From Chryseobacterium jejuense (lineage in GTDB: Bacteria; Bacteroidota; Bacteroidia; Flavobacteriales; Weeksellaceae), in NCBI RefSeq assembly GCF_017877355.1, contig NZ_JAGIPR010000017.1, forward strand, positions 21,965-85,964: a DNA stretch of 64,000 nt, read 5' to 3'. Below the pieces are notes generated by a model, which was not told the origin of the DNA, did not search any database, and worked only from the letters and a program-made list of their open reading frames with translations. The first letter of the stretch is position 1. Each line of letters starts with the position of its first letter. A program made the translations under genes and the position numbers. Below are positions 17,949 to 25,966 of the stretch, in pieces.

Positions 17949-18677
17949 ATGAAATACAAAACACTATTGTTCTGTATTCCTTATGCGGGCGGCTCATCTT
18001 CCTCAATGTCTAATGTATCCAATGTACTGAATACGGAAGATGTGGAGGTACATTATGTAGAACTGCCGGGAAGGGGAATGAGAAGTACGGAACCTTTTCA
18101 TTCAACATTAGAAGAAACTATAGAAGATATTTCGGATAAAATCAGAAGCAGGCTGCTAAGTAAAGATCAACCTTTTATATTGTGGGGACATAGTATGGGA
18201 GCTGTTTTAGCCCTTCTTATCTTATTTAATCTACAGGAAGATTATACGCCAAAAGGATTGATCGTTTCAGGGATGCGGGCTCCCCTGTTTCAGTCTGCAG
18301 AACTGCCGATGCCGAGAGAAAAGCGGAATGCCCTACTGCTTGATATTCTTCCAACGAAATATGAAAGAAGCAAAAATGCCCCGATTTTTCAGAGAGTACA
18401 GCAGAAACGGATAGAGATTATGGAAAAAGATACAGCACTTTTAGAAGAAAATCCTGTTGAAGACTGGCCATCCATTATCATCGAAACTCCTTTGGCAGTA
18501 ATCATGGCAGAAAATGATGAGCTGTATAATAATAAAGACTGCTATAAAGATTGGAACTGTCATACGTCCAATACTACAAGCTATTTTCCTGTAGAGGGAG
18601 GACATTTTTTTATGTTCCAGTATCCGAAGCAGACCTCTGCCCTGCTAAGTAAAATAATAAATGATTTAATACACTAA
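17949..18677 (+). CDS. Type II thioesterase (alpha/beta hydrolase)
   Basis: 242 residues. Opens with FCIPYAGGSSSS (oxyanion region), has the nucleophile elbow WGHSMGA with Ser82, and ends with VEGGHFFMF containing the catalytic His; the Asp is likely in the AENDELY segment. This is the architecture of RifR/GrsT-like editing thioesterases that clear stalled or misprimed acyl groups from carrier proteins. It could instead release the completed acyl chain. Located between the dehydratase and the anthranilate synthase genes with no or minimal gaps. Confidence 0.85.
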   Translation: MKYKTLLFCIPYAGGSSSSMSNVSNVLNTEDVEVHYVELPGRGMRSTEPFHSTLEETIEDISDKIRSRLLSKDQPFILWGHSMGAVLALLILFNLQEDYTPKGLIVSGMRAPLFQSAELPMPREKRNALLLDILPTKYERSKNAPIFQRVQQKRIEIMEKDTALLEENPVEDWPSIIIETPLAVIMAENDELYNNKDCYKDWNCHTSNTTSYFPVEGGHFFMFQYPKQTSALLSKIINDLIH

Positions 18678-18681
18678 ATCC

Positions 18682-20097
18682 ATGAAAGAAACTAAGATCT
18701 TTTCTTCTCATATAAGTTCAGATTACCCCGAAAACTTTGATATGAAGAGTTTTTATAACTCTCTGAGGCAGAAAGCCACAAGTTCTATTTGGTTTGAAGT
18801 TTCTGAAGCTGTAAACAATGACAACCACAGGCTGGTTTTTATTGCGGCAGAATCTATTGCCTCATTACAGTCAAATAATGTGAATGAGCTTCAATACAGA
18901 TCAGGTGAAAAGACAGAAACCATAGAAACTGACGAGCTTAATTTTTGGGATAAAACAGCTGAATGGCAGAAAAAAAACACCCCAGAAAATATTTCTCATC
19001 CGTATAATGGTCTTTTAGGTTTCAGCAGCTATGATTCTATACAGCTTATAGAAAATATTTCTCTGAAAAAATATGCAGACGAAAGAGAAAGCAGCCAGTT
19101 ACCACTCTTTAAATTTTCTTTATACCGATATATTTATGTTTTCAATATCACCCTCTCACAAGTTGTATGCATCAATAACTATTATAATGGGGAAAGTGAT
19201 GAGATCACGGAAATGAAAGAACAACTGAAAGACACCTTAAATACTGGATTAAAAGGATTTTTAGTATCCGACGCAGAAGAAAAAGACTGCACGGAGGAAG
19301 AGTTTTTAGAAAAAGTGAACAAAGCAAAACATCACTGCCAGATAGGGAATGTATTCCAGCTGGTGGTTTCCCGAAGATTTTCCAGAAACTATGCAGGCGA
19401 TCCGTGGACATTTTTTGTAGAGCTGAAAAACAACAATGCCCAGTATTATTTCTTTCTGGATGAAGAAAACTATGCAATAGCAGGGGCATCACCGGAGACT
19501 CATTTCAGTTCTTCAGATGATTTGGCAATAGTAAAACCCATCGCAGGAACCTACAAAAAAACAATGCATGAAGAAAAAGATGCATTACTGGAAAAAGAGC
19601 TGCTAGCAGATCCTAAAGAAAATGCAGAACACAATATGCTGATTGATTTGGCAAGGAACGACCTCAGCAGATATGCAAATGATGTACAGATCAGTAAACT
19701 GAAGACCATAGAACATTATAATAATGTTATCCATATGGTAAGCCAGGTGCAGGGAAAACTAAATACAGAGCTTAATACGATCCGCCTGGTCAAAGAGTTT
19801 CTACCCGCAGGTACATTAAGCGGAGCGCCTAAATACAAGGCGGTACAGCTTATTGATGATATAGAAAGCAGCGGTCGTTCATACTATGGAGGATTACTTG
19901 GCTGGATAGGATTTAATAATGATATCAATACCTGTATTCTTATTAGAAGTGCCTTATTCGCAAACGGAGTGATGACTTACCGCGCCGGAGCCGGCGTTGT
20001 CATATCGTCTGACCCTCAAAAAGAACTGGAAGAAGTAAACAATAAAATCACCTTAATTCTGAACACGTTAAAAGAATTTACATCATATGCCTTATGA
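18682..20097 (+). CDS. trpE: Anthranilate synthase component I-like (TrpE/PhnA)
   Basis: 471-residue chorismate-binding enzyme. Signature segments GNVFQLVVSRRF, AGASPET, PIAGT at 286-290, DPKENAEHNMLIDLARNDL, FLPAGTLSGAPK and YRAGAGVV. The PIAGT motif has Ala where classical aminodeoxychorismate synthase (PabB) has Lys (PIKGT), so anthranilate is the more likely product than 4-amino-4-deoxychorismate, although some PabB enzymes also lack the lysine. This parallels phnAB, the dedicated anthranilate synthase of the Pseudomonas quinolone system. It overlaps the amidotransferase gene as ATGA. Confidence 0.85.
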   Translation: MKETKIFSSHISSDYPENFDMKSFYNSLRQKATSSIWFEVSEAVNNDNHRLVFIAAESIASLQSNNVNELQYRSGEKTETIETDELNFWDKTAEWQKKNTPENISHPYNGLLGFSSYDSIQLIENISLKKYADERESSQLPLFKFSLYRYIYVFNITLSQVVCINNYYNGESDEITEMKEQLKDTLNTGLKGFLVSDAEEKDCTEEEFLEKVNKAKHHCQIGNVFQLVVSRRFSRNYAGDPWTFFVELKNNNAQYYFFLDEENYAIAGASPETHFSSSDDLAIVKPIAGTYKKTMHEEKDALLEKELLADPKENAEHNMLIDLARNDLSRYANDVQISKLKTIEHYNNVIHMVSQVQGKLNTELNTIRLVKEFLPAGTLSGAPKYKAVQLIDDIESSGRSYYGGLLGWIGFNNDINTCILIRSALFANGVMTYRAGAGVVISSDPQKELEEVNNKITLILNTLKEFTSYAL

Positions 20098-20663
20098 AAA
20101 AAATACTGCTTGTAGACAATTATGATTCATTTACCTACAACCTCAAACAGCTCATTTCCGAATGTGGTGACTATAAAATTGACGTTTACAGGAATGATGC
20201 CTTCCAGCTGGAACTAGCACAGGATTATAATGCTATTGTCCTCTCTCCCGGTCCCGGAATACCGCAGGATGCCGGGCTATGCATTCCTTTGATTGAGACT
20301 TATAAGCATTCAAAAAAAATATTGGGTATCTGTTTAGGGCATCAGGCCATAGGAGTCGCTTTTGGAGCTCACCTTATCAATACTTCTCAAGTTTATCACG
20401 GAGTAAGTTCCATAATTTCACTTAACAAAAATGAAAAAATTTATACAGAATTGCCTGATCATATAGAAGTCGCAAGATATCACAGCTGGGTGGTGGAAAA
20501 CTGTAATCTGCCTCAAAACCTGGTCATAACATCTACTGATGATCAGGACACCATCATGTCTCTGAGGCATGAAAAATATGATATTACTGGACTGCAATAT
20601 CATCCTGAGAGTTTTCTTACTCCAAAGGGAAAAAATATTATGCAAAACTGGCTTAAATCTTAA
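20094..20663 (+). CDS. trpG: Anthranilate synthase component II-like glutamine amidotransferase (TrpG/PhnB)
   Basis: 189-residue class I glutamine amidotransferase. VDNYDSFTYNL start, oxyanion LSPGPG, nucleophile Cys80 in GICLGHQAIG, and His/Glu in QYHPESFLTP. It supplies ammonia to the adjacent component I. Such subunits are shared between TrpG and PabA in many bacteria, so the name rests on the partner. Together with its partner it makes a pathway-dedicated supply of anthranilate for the ligase at the head of the cluster. Translationally coupled to the preceding gene. Confidence 0.9.
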   Translation: MKKILLVDNYDSFTYNLKQLISECGDYKIDVYRNDAFQLELAQDYNAIVLSPGPGIPQDAGLCIPLIETYKHSKKILGICLGHQAIGVAFGAHLINTSQVYHGVSSIISLNKNEKIYTELPDHIEVARYHSWVVENCNLPQNLVITSTDDQDTIMSLRHEKYDITGLQYHPESFLTPKGKNIMQNWLKS

Positions 20664-20682
20664 AAATAAAGGAAAATATTAT

Positions 20683-21078
20683 ATGAATATAACCGGATAT
20701 ATTTTACTGATTATTATTCTGTCAATATCATTTCTGCACATCTATTGGGCATTGGGAGGGACATGGGGTAAGAATTTGGCAGTTCCCACAACAGAAAACG
20801 AAATTCCGCTTTTTGAACCGAGTGCTTTCGTTTGTCTTATTACAGGCTTTTGTTTTTTGCTGCCTGCATCAGCAATTGTCTTTCCCAGTAGATTTTCGCT
20901 CCCTATTTTATGGATAAACACTTTCCTGTTTTTTATAAGAGCAGTAGGAGATTTTAGATACATCGGTTTTTTTAAGAAAATAAAAAATACTCCATTTTCC
21001 CAAAGAGATACGCTTATCTACGCTCCACTATGCGTACTTATAAGCTTTTTAACATTACTACTGATTAACACATTTTAA
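20683..21078 (+). CDS. DUF3995-type integral membrane protein
   Basis: 131 residues from the ATG at 20683; upstream in-frame Met codons lie within trpG. Four hydrophobic segments are visible (about 4-22, 47-67, 70-90 and 108-130). The HIYWALGGTWG motif after helix 1 is typical of DUF3995. It follows trpG by 19 nt on the same strand and precedes a di-heme peroxidase by 10 nt, so it may be co-transcribed with the cluster. Function is unknown; export or self-protection is speculation. Confidence 0.75.
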   Translation: MNITGYILLIIILSISFLHIYWALGGTWGKNLAVPTTENEIPLFEPSAFVCLITGFCFLLPASAIVFPSRFSLPILWINTFLFFIRAVGDFRYIGFFKKIKNTPFSQRDTLIYAPLCVLISFLTLLLINTF

Positions 21079-21088
21079 ATACCTTTAT

Positions 21089-22318
21089 ATGAGAAACAAA
21101 AAATTATTCCTTATGCTCTTCATAATGATGAGCATAGTATCATGTCAAAACGATGCTCTTTATGAACCCATTTCCGAAGCAGATCCTGAAATTTCAGCTT
21201 TGTCCAACTATAAAAGATCCTCCAGTGCTTTAACAGCTACTTTTGGAAATAACATTGATCTGAATAATCTGGCAAACTATTCAGATCAGGACATTCCTTC
21301 GTATATAATTCAAGACAATGCTCCCTTTCTAAACCCGATAACAGATGCAGGAGCTACCTTGGGAAGGGTTTTATTTTATGATAAGAATCTTTCCTCTAAC
21401 AATACGGTGTCATGTGCCAGTTGTCATAAACAGGAGCTGGCATTCGGAGACAACAGCATTGCAAGCCAAGGGGTGAACGGACAGACAGGAAGACATTCAA
21501 TGAGACTGGTCAATACAAGATTTTCCTTTGAATCCCGTTTTTTCTGGGATGAAAGAGCTTCCTCTTTAGAAACCCAAACTACAATGCCGATTAAAGATCA
21601 TATAGAAATGGGATTTAGCGGCAGTAATGGTGACCTTTCAGTGAATGATCTCATTACCAGACTCAAAGGTCTACCTTACTATCAGGAATTATTTACCAAA
21701 GCATATGGAAGTTCTGATATTACTGAACGTAAAATGCAGAATGCGTTGGCTCAGTTTGTAAGAAGTATTACCTCCTTTGATTCTAAATATGATCAGGGCA
21801 GAGCCAAGTCTTTTTCAGATTTTTCTTCATTCTCGAATTTTACAGCAGAAGAAAACTTAGGCAAAAAGCTCTTCCTTGAGATCCCTGTGCTGAGTTTACT
21901 GGTCGGGGGTGATCGTATAGCTGGTGGGTTTGGATGCGCCGGATGCCATGGAGCTCCTGAATTCAGTATAGCTCCTATTTCCAGTAATAACGGAGTCATC
22001 AATATAATCAACAGTAACGGGATTGATATTAACGTTACGAAATCTCCTTCCTTACGGGATCTTGTAAACAGCAATGGGGTATCCAACGGACCGATGATGC
22101 ATTCGGGGCTTATTACCACTTTAGAGGGTGTTGTAGATCATTATAATAAAGTGCCAAAAAGCAGCAAGAATCCTAAACTGGATATACGATTGGCACTAGC
22201 CAATAACCTGAGAGTCACGGAAAAAGAAAAAAAAGCACTTGTAGCATTTCTTAAAACCCTTTCCGGAAAAAATATATATACGGATAAAAAATGGTCAAAT
22301 CCTTTTATTAATCAATAG
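21089..22318 (+). CDS. Di-heme cytochrome c peroxidase (MauG/CcpA family), lipoprotein
   Basis: 409 residues. The N terminus is a lipoprotein signal with lipobox IVSC, so the mature protein is membrane-anchored outside the cytoplasm. Two CxxCH heme motifs: CASCH near residue 111 and CAGCH near 288; the conserved FWDERASSLE and PSLRDL segments match bacterial cytochrome c peroxidases, which reduce hydrogen peroxide in the periplasm. It is tail-adjacent to the quinolone-like cluster (10 nt after DUF3995) and followed by a strong terminator. Co-transcription with the cluster is possible, which would fit defence against respiratory oxidative stress caused by a quinolone product; that link is inference. 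Confidence 0.9.
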   Translation: MRNKKLFLMLFIMMSIVSCQNDALYEPISEADPEISALSNYKRSSSALTATFGNNIDLNNLANYSDQDIPSYIIQDNAPFLNPITDAGATLGRVLFYDKNLSSNNTVSCASCHKQELAFGDNSIASQGVNGQTGRHSMRLVNTRFSFESRFFWDERASSLETQTTMPIKDHIEMGFSGSNGDLSVNDLITRLKGLPYYQELFTKAYGSSDITERKMQNALAQFVRSITSFDSKYDQGRAKSFSDFSSFSNFTAEENLGKKLFLEIPVLSLLVGGDRIAGGFGCAGCHGAPEFSIAPISSNNGVINIINSNGIDINVTKSPSLRDLVNSNGVSNGPMMHSGLITTLEGVVDHYNKVPKSSKNPKLDIRLALANNLRVTEKEKKALVAFLKTLSGKNIYTDKKWSNPFINQ

Positions 22319-22350
22319 TGCATTTCAAATTTATGCTTAATGAAAAGAAG

Positions 22351-22376
22351 CCGTCTCACAACTGAGACGGTTTTTT
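22351..22376 (+). terminator. Rho-independent terminator of the biosynthetic region
   Basis: CCGTCTCA (22351-22358) pairs with TGAGACGG (22363-22370), loop CAAC, followed by TTTTTT. It ends the plus-strand transcript 30 nt after the peroxidase stop. Confidence 0.9.
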
Positions 22377-22419
22377 CTTGTTAAAAAGTAAATAATTTTG
22401 ATTACTTCTTTTTCTTTAT

Positions 22420-22665
22420 TCATTTTTTAAGTGTTTTATATGCTTCTTCTTGTTTAGTATTATTTGTCACTTTTTGGATTCTTCCCAATTCATAGGTGCA
22501 TGTAAAAATTAATTGAAACGGGGTATCTTTAAAATCTATGGTTACGAAAGGAGAACCATCTAGTATTTCCTCTCTATTTTCAATATTTGTATTATTTTCT
22601 TTATTGAATTTTTATGTAAACTGTGTAACTGCTAATATAGCATACCTTATTTTTTTTGCTTTCAT
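22420..22665 (-). pseudogene. Small decayed ORF with in-frame stop
   Basis: From an ATG at 22665 the frame reads MKAKKIRYAILAVTQFT, meets TAA, and continues in the same frame (KFNKENNTNIENREEIL ... KQEEAYKTLKK) to a TGA at 22420: 82 codons with one nonsense codon. The start resembles a short signal peptide. It looks like a small exported or hypothetical protein that has lost function. Confidence 0.4.
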
Positions 22666-22694
22666 TTTTTAATATTTTACATTATCGATTAAAT

Positions 22695-22955
22695 TTATTT
22701 TAACATTCGAAATTTCTTGCTAAAATCTTGTATTACTTCTTGGCAAAATAGACAATAAGGTAAATTGTGCAAGGCAGCTTCAGGGGACATTATTTATCCT
22801 ATATGCTCACCTTTAATATAATAGTCAAAAACACCTCTTTTCATTCTATTACTATCGATCGAGAAAGTTACAATATCACTTTGCCTGTTCTATCTAGGAA
22901 TGCTATGCTTACCTTTGTGGCTTGTCCATCTACATCTTTAGCTAAAATTGATTAA
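22695..22955 (-). pseudogene. Decayed minus-strand gene remnant
   Basis: Reading leftward, AKDVDGQATKVSIAFLDRTGKV shifts frame into DIVTFSIDSNRMKRGVFDYY, then an in-frame TAA is followed by SPEAALHNLPYCLFCQ to a TAA at 22695. The amino-acid quality of the pieces and the frame breaks suggest a gene remnant. Family not recognised. Confidence 0.35.
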
Positions 22956-23152
22956 AATTATTAATAAAAAGAGACTATTAGAAAAGATAGATTGGGAATA
23001 TTATGTTTTTGAAGAAAATAACAGTATTGAATTATTTATTCCTATCCCAAATCCCAGTCCAGGATTTGATATCCTGTATGTTTTGAATGAATTTGAAAAA
23101 GAAATGTATTTACATATAGGTATTAAAGTCCTTGAAGGCTGACTCGTATCAA

Positions 23153-23278
23153 GTATTTATCACCAGACAGCAAATTGCGAATTTGACAGGTTTACGTGTC
23201 AAAACTGTTATAAGAGCAATTAAAAAACTGCAAAACCAAGGAATATTCTTGATTATCAATAGCAAAATATTTTATTAA
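23153..23278 (+). pseudogene. Remnant of a Crp/Fnr-family regulator (C-terminal HTH)
   Basis: The frame from 23153 encodes VFITRQQIANLTGLRVKTVI followed by RAIKKLQNQGIF and ends at TAA 23278. TRQxIAxLTGLRxxTVIRxIKKL is the winged-helix DNA-recognition segment of Crp/Fnr regulators. There is no cNMP-binding N-terminal domain upstream in frame, so only the tail survives. Confidence 0.6.
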
Positions 23279-23986
23279 TCTATATTATCATATCTACCCC
23301 TAATAAAAATTACTTGGTAAAAAATGAACTTTTTAACCCTTTATGATTGATGACGTAAGAAATAACAAGACAAAAAACATTAACAGTATTTGAAGACATG
23401 CTAATTAAGATCACAGGAAAGTATTATTTAACTCTACGATTCTTTCCAAATCTTCCACCAAATGTTTCGATATCTCTTCGGTTATGAGTACAAGACCGAA
23501 ACAGCCAAATAAACATTTACTATTCCAACAGTAATTTCCACAAGCGTTGAAAACTAAATTGCATTAAACAAAAGTCTAATAGAATTTGTTTGATAAATTG
23601 GAGGGATATAATTCATTTTTAATTTAAATTAATCGAACCAAATCATCTATAAAAGTGTTTGAAGATACGATCGTCTTGGTCACAAGACCGACATTTTAAG
23701 ATTTCATTCTTAAATATCATTTTTTAATCTCTTTGTTCTACAAAGTCTACCAGCTTTGGATTAAGTTTAAATGAAATGATCTATTTCTATTCTCAAAAAG
23801 GAACAGTCTTCATATTTATGCGTGCTCCGAGTAAGGTGGAGGCTAAATTTTCTTGTACCTGCTTAATTTAAAAATTTAGTTATTTTCTAATTATATTTCC
23901 AAATTATTATGGCCTTTCTGGCAACTATGAATATTTTTCAAAAAAAACAAAAGTAAACGGAATAATTGGAGGGTATCTTTGGATAA

Positions 23987-24112
23987 AAATTCGTTTATGC
24001 CTTAATCCTTTTGGGCATTCTATTAGGTATAACTGCCATTTTCTATCTGAGAAACTACCTTCAATATAAAGCCAATGCTGTAGTCTCTTTGTGTTTATCT
24101 TTCACTTTTTAA
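23987..24112 (+). pseudogene. C-terminal fragment of a membrane protein
   Basis: Open frame ending at TAA 24110-24112 reads YALILLGILLGITAIFYLRN then LQYKANAVVSLCLSFTF, a transmembrane segment and tail with no start upstream (a stop lies at 23984). Together with the Crp remnant this shows that 22400-24130 is a decayed stretch. Confidence 0.35.
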
Positions 24113-24136
24113 TTCTTGATCTTTCATAATAATTTG

Positions 24137-24156
24137 TTCGAATCCCTCACTCTCCG
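24137..24156 (+). other. tRNA-Ser 3' end, likely attachment site
   Basis: TTCGAAT (T loop), CCCTC (3' half of the T stem), ACTCTCC (3' acceptor strand) and G (discriminator base, the base used by tRNA-Ser). The 5' part of a tRNA is absent on the left: the base pairs expected before TTCGAAT (GAGGG) are not there. It overlaps the last codons of the serine recombinase gene on the other strand, so it probably marks a recombination junction in a tRNA-Ser gene. Confidence 0.5.
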
Positions 24157-25670
24157 CTGAGAGGGTCTTTTAATAAAAGATCCTCTTTTTTGTCGTATAT
24201 AAGAAGTCCTTTATCCCTCATTTTCAGGTGATTATGCGACAATATCTCCATCATGGTAGGTGTTCGAAAGATTTGATTTTCATAATAAAGATTGTTGTCG
24301 AACACCAAGCTTACAAATTCCCGTTTTTGAAGCGTTTCCGCTGAATCATATACATAACGTAGATCGGTCAACATATCCAATTTATTTTCCAGTATACCAA
24401 ATGCAAGACTTCTATTTTCACTCAATCTTTCAATAGCTCCTCTTAAGCTTATAATCTCTGCATTGTAGATAGAATACCAGCGGTCATAGGTATCCTTATT
24501 AATCTCATTCTTTATCCATTTCTCTTCAAGCGAATATAGCTTCTCTTCATTCTCCTGTAATTGCTTTTTCTTCTCACTAACCTTTTTCAAGTTGAATTCC
24601 AGTTCCCTGTCAATCGACTCCCTGCTTTCCGTTCTGATCTTTCTTACACGGGTAGTGGGAAGGCTCATAAGCTCACAGATTTTCGAAAATTGCTCATGGG
24701 CTTTAATAGCGCTTATATTATTATGCTTGCTGTGTTTGCATTTATAGTAATGGTAGTATCTTCCCGACTTACCTCTTGAAGGAGCCCCTGAAAGAGGATT
24801 ACCACAATGACATTTCAAAATGCCACGCAAAGGAATTTCATCATCAATGACTGTCCTTGTCTTCCCTGGCCGTTTGATCTTTTCCTGTACCATCTGCCAT
24901 GTAGTCCTGTCAATTATTGGTTCGTGGATACCCGGGAATAGTCCACCCGGTGCTCCTTGATGTGAACTGGCTTTGATGAGTCCAGTATAAGCTGGATTTT
25001 TTAAAACACGCTCAATAGCCATATTGCCCTTGATTGTAAACCCAAGTTCTTCGGCCTGTTTTCTTATCAGATAGATAGGTGTATTTCGCAGAAAAGAATC
25101 ATAGATGAAACGTACTATTTTCGCCTGAGATTCATCAACCACCAGTATGCGTGCCTTTTCTAAGCCTTCCTTCCTATATCCGAATGGTGGATTCTTGTAT
25201 GTATACCTGCCCTTTACGGTTTTTGCAGTGTATATTCCCCCTCTTACTTTTACACTCCTATTGATATTTTCCTCTTCAGCGAGTAATAGCTGTAAACCTG
25301 CCCGAAAATAACTCCCGGGGGTATCATAATCAAAGGTGATATTTTCTGTTACACTGACGATCTGGATACCATATGTTTTTTGTAGCGCCTTTACCATTGT
25401 AATTGCTTCATCAGCTATACGGCTGAAACGGTCAAGCTGGTCAACAACAAGGTAGTCCACTTTGTTATGATGCCTAACAATAAATTCTTTAAGTTTGATG
25501 AAGTCCGGACGGTCAAAAGTCCGTGCACTTTTCCCTTGATCTACAAAAGAGTCAATCAATTCCACACCATTGAACTTTAACCAATTATCAGTAATCATTT
25601 CCTGCCTCTCTATTGAGCAGACACTCTGTCCCTGTTTACTAAACCTTAGGTATCTTATGGCTTTTTTCAT
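24147..25670 (-). CDS. Large serine recombinase/integrase
   Basis: 507 residues. N-terminal resolvase domain with nucleophile Ser11 (RYLRFSKQ) and DQLDRFSR arginine helix; recombinase domain with PPFGYRKEG; zinc-ribbon LKCHCGNPL ... YYKCKHSK around 285-325; then a coiled-coil segment (KKVSEKKKQLQENEEKL) as in phage-type large serine integrases. Its last codons are written over a tRNA-Ser 3' end and the terminator after it, which suggests that the site of action is tRNA-Ser. It is preceded by a small charged ORF that overlaps its start by 32 nt. Probable mover of the element that carries the toxin, primase and relaxase genes to the right. Confidence 0.9.
   Translation of the reverse strand: MKKAIRYLRFSKQGQSVCSIERQEMITDNWLKFNGVELIDSFVDQGKSARTFDRPDFIKLKEFIVRHHNKVDYLVVDQLDRFSRIADEAITMVKALQKTYGIQIVSVTENITFDYDTPGSYFRAGLQLLLAEEENINRSVKVRGGIYTAKTVKGRYTYKNPPFGYRKEGLEKARILVVDESQAKIVRFIYDSFLRNTPIYLIRKQAEELGFTIKGNMAIERVLKNPAYTGLIKASSHQGAPGGLFPGIHEPIIDRTTWQMVQEKIKRPGKTRTVIDDEIPLRGILKCHCGNPLSGAPSRGKSGRYYHYYKCKHSKHNNISAIKAHEQFSKICELMSLPTTRVRKIRTESRESIDRELEFNLKKVSEKKKQLQENEEKLYSLEEKWIKNEINKDTYDRWYSIYNAEIISLRGAIERLSENRSLAFGILENKLDMLTDLRYVYDSAETLQKREFVSLVFDNNLYYENQIFRTPTMMEILSHNHLKMRDKGLLIYDKKEDLLLKDPLSGE
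24160..24192 (+). terminator. Hairpin with T run, probably the old tRNA terminator
   Basis: AGAGG (24160-24164) pairs with CCTCT (24183-24187) and TCTTTT with AAAAGA inside, with single bulges and loop TAAT, followed by TTTTT. It lies directly after the tRNA-Ser 3' end on the plus strand, in the 3' coding end of the recombinase. Confidence 0.5.
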
Positions 25671-25830
25671 AGTATTCTTTTAAAGTTGATGAGACGATGA
25701 TCTGTATGATAAGTTTTTCCAGTTTGTCCTCTTTCTCTCTCTCCCTATCTTCTTTCAGTTCTTCTATCTTTTTGTCCAATTCATTGTCTGTTGTCCAGTT
25801 CTCTTCCTTTTTATCAGCACCGCTTTCCAT
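25639..25830 (-). CDS. Small charged hypothetical protein, overlaps recombinase start
   Basis: 63 residues, very rich in Glu and Lys (KKIEELKEDREREKEDKLEK), predicted coiled coil or helix. It overlaps the recombinase ATG by 32 nt, which suggests coupled translation and possibly a role as accessory or directionality factor, as small genes next to serine integrases often are. No known motif. Confidence 0.5.
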   Translation of the reverse strand: MESGADKKEENWTTDNELDKKIEELKEDREREKEDKLEKLIIQIIVSSTLKEYYEKSHKIPKV

Positions 25831-25842
25831 TTCATCCTATGA

Positions 25843-25891
25843 TTTAGATTTATGATAAAATCTGTCTTTCAGATTTTATCATAAATCTAAA
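25843..25891. repeat. Perfect 21-bp inverted repeat
   Basis: TTTAGATTTATGATAAAATCT (25843-25863) and its exact complement at 25871-25891 flank a 7-nt spacer GTCTTTC. No T tract follows on either strand, so it is not an obvious terminator. It lies between the promoter side of the recombinase unit and the end of the toxin/antitoxin unit; it could be an operator, recombination site or replication hairpin. Confidence 0.8.
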
Positions 25892-25966
25892 GGAGAAACA
25901 AACTTTCGTTACTAAATTGGTATTTAGAGGCACGATTTGTCTTATATATGCCTAATCGTTATAGGA

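Noticed and set aside
4922..20663. Flexirubin or classical aryl-polyene cluster
   Set aside because: No tyrosine/histidine ammonia-lyase, no DarA-type enzyme and no glycosyl/acyl-transferase set; the FabH pair, MBL hydrolase and anthranilate synthase fit a Pqs-type pathway better.
24137..24156. Complete tRNA-Ser gene
   Set aside because: Only the 3' half can be read; the left side does not form D or anticodon arms.
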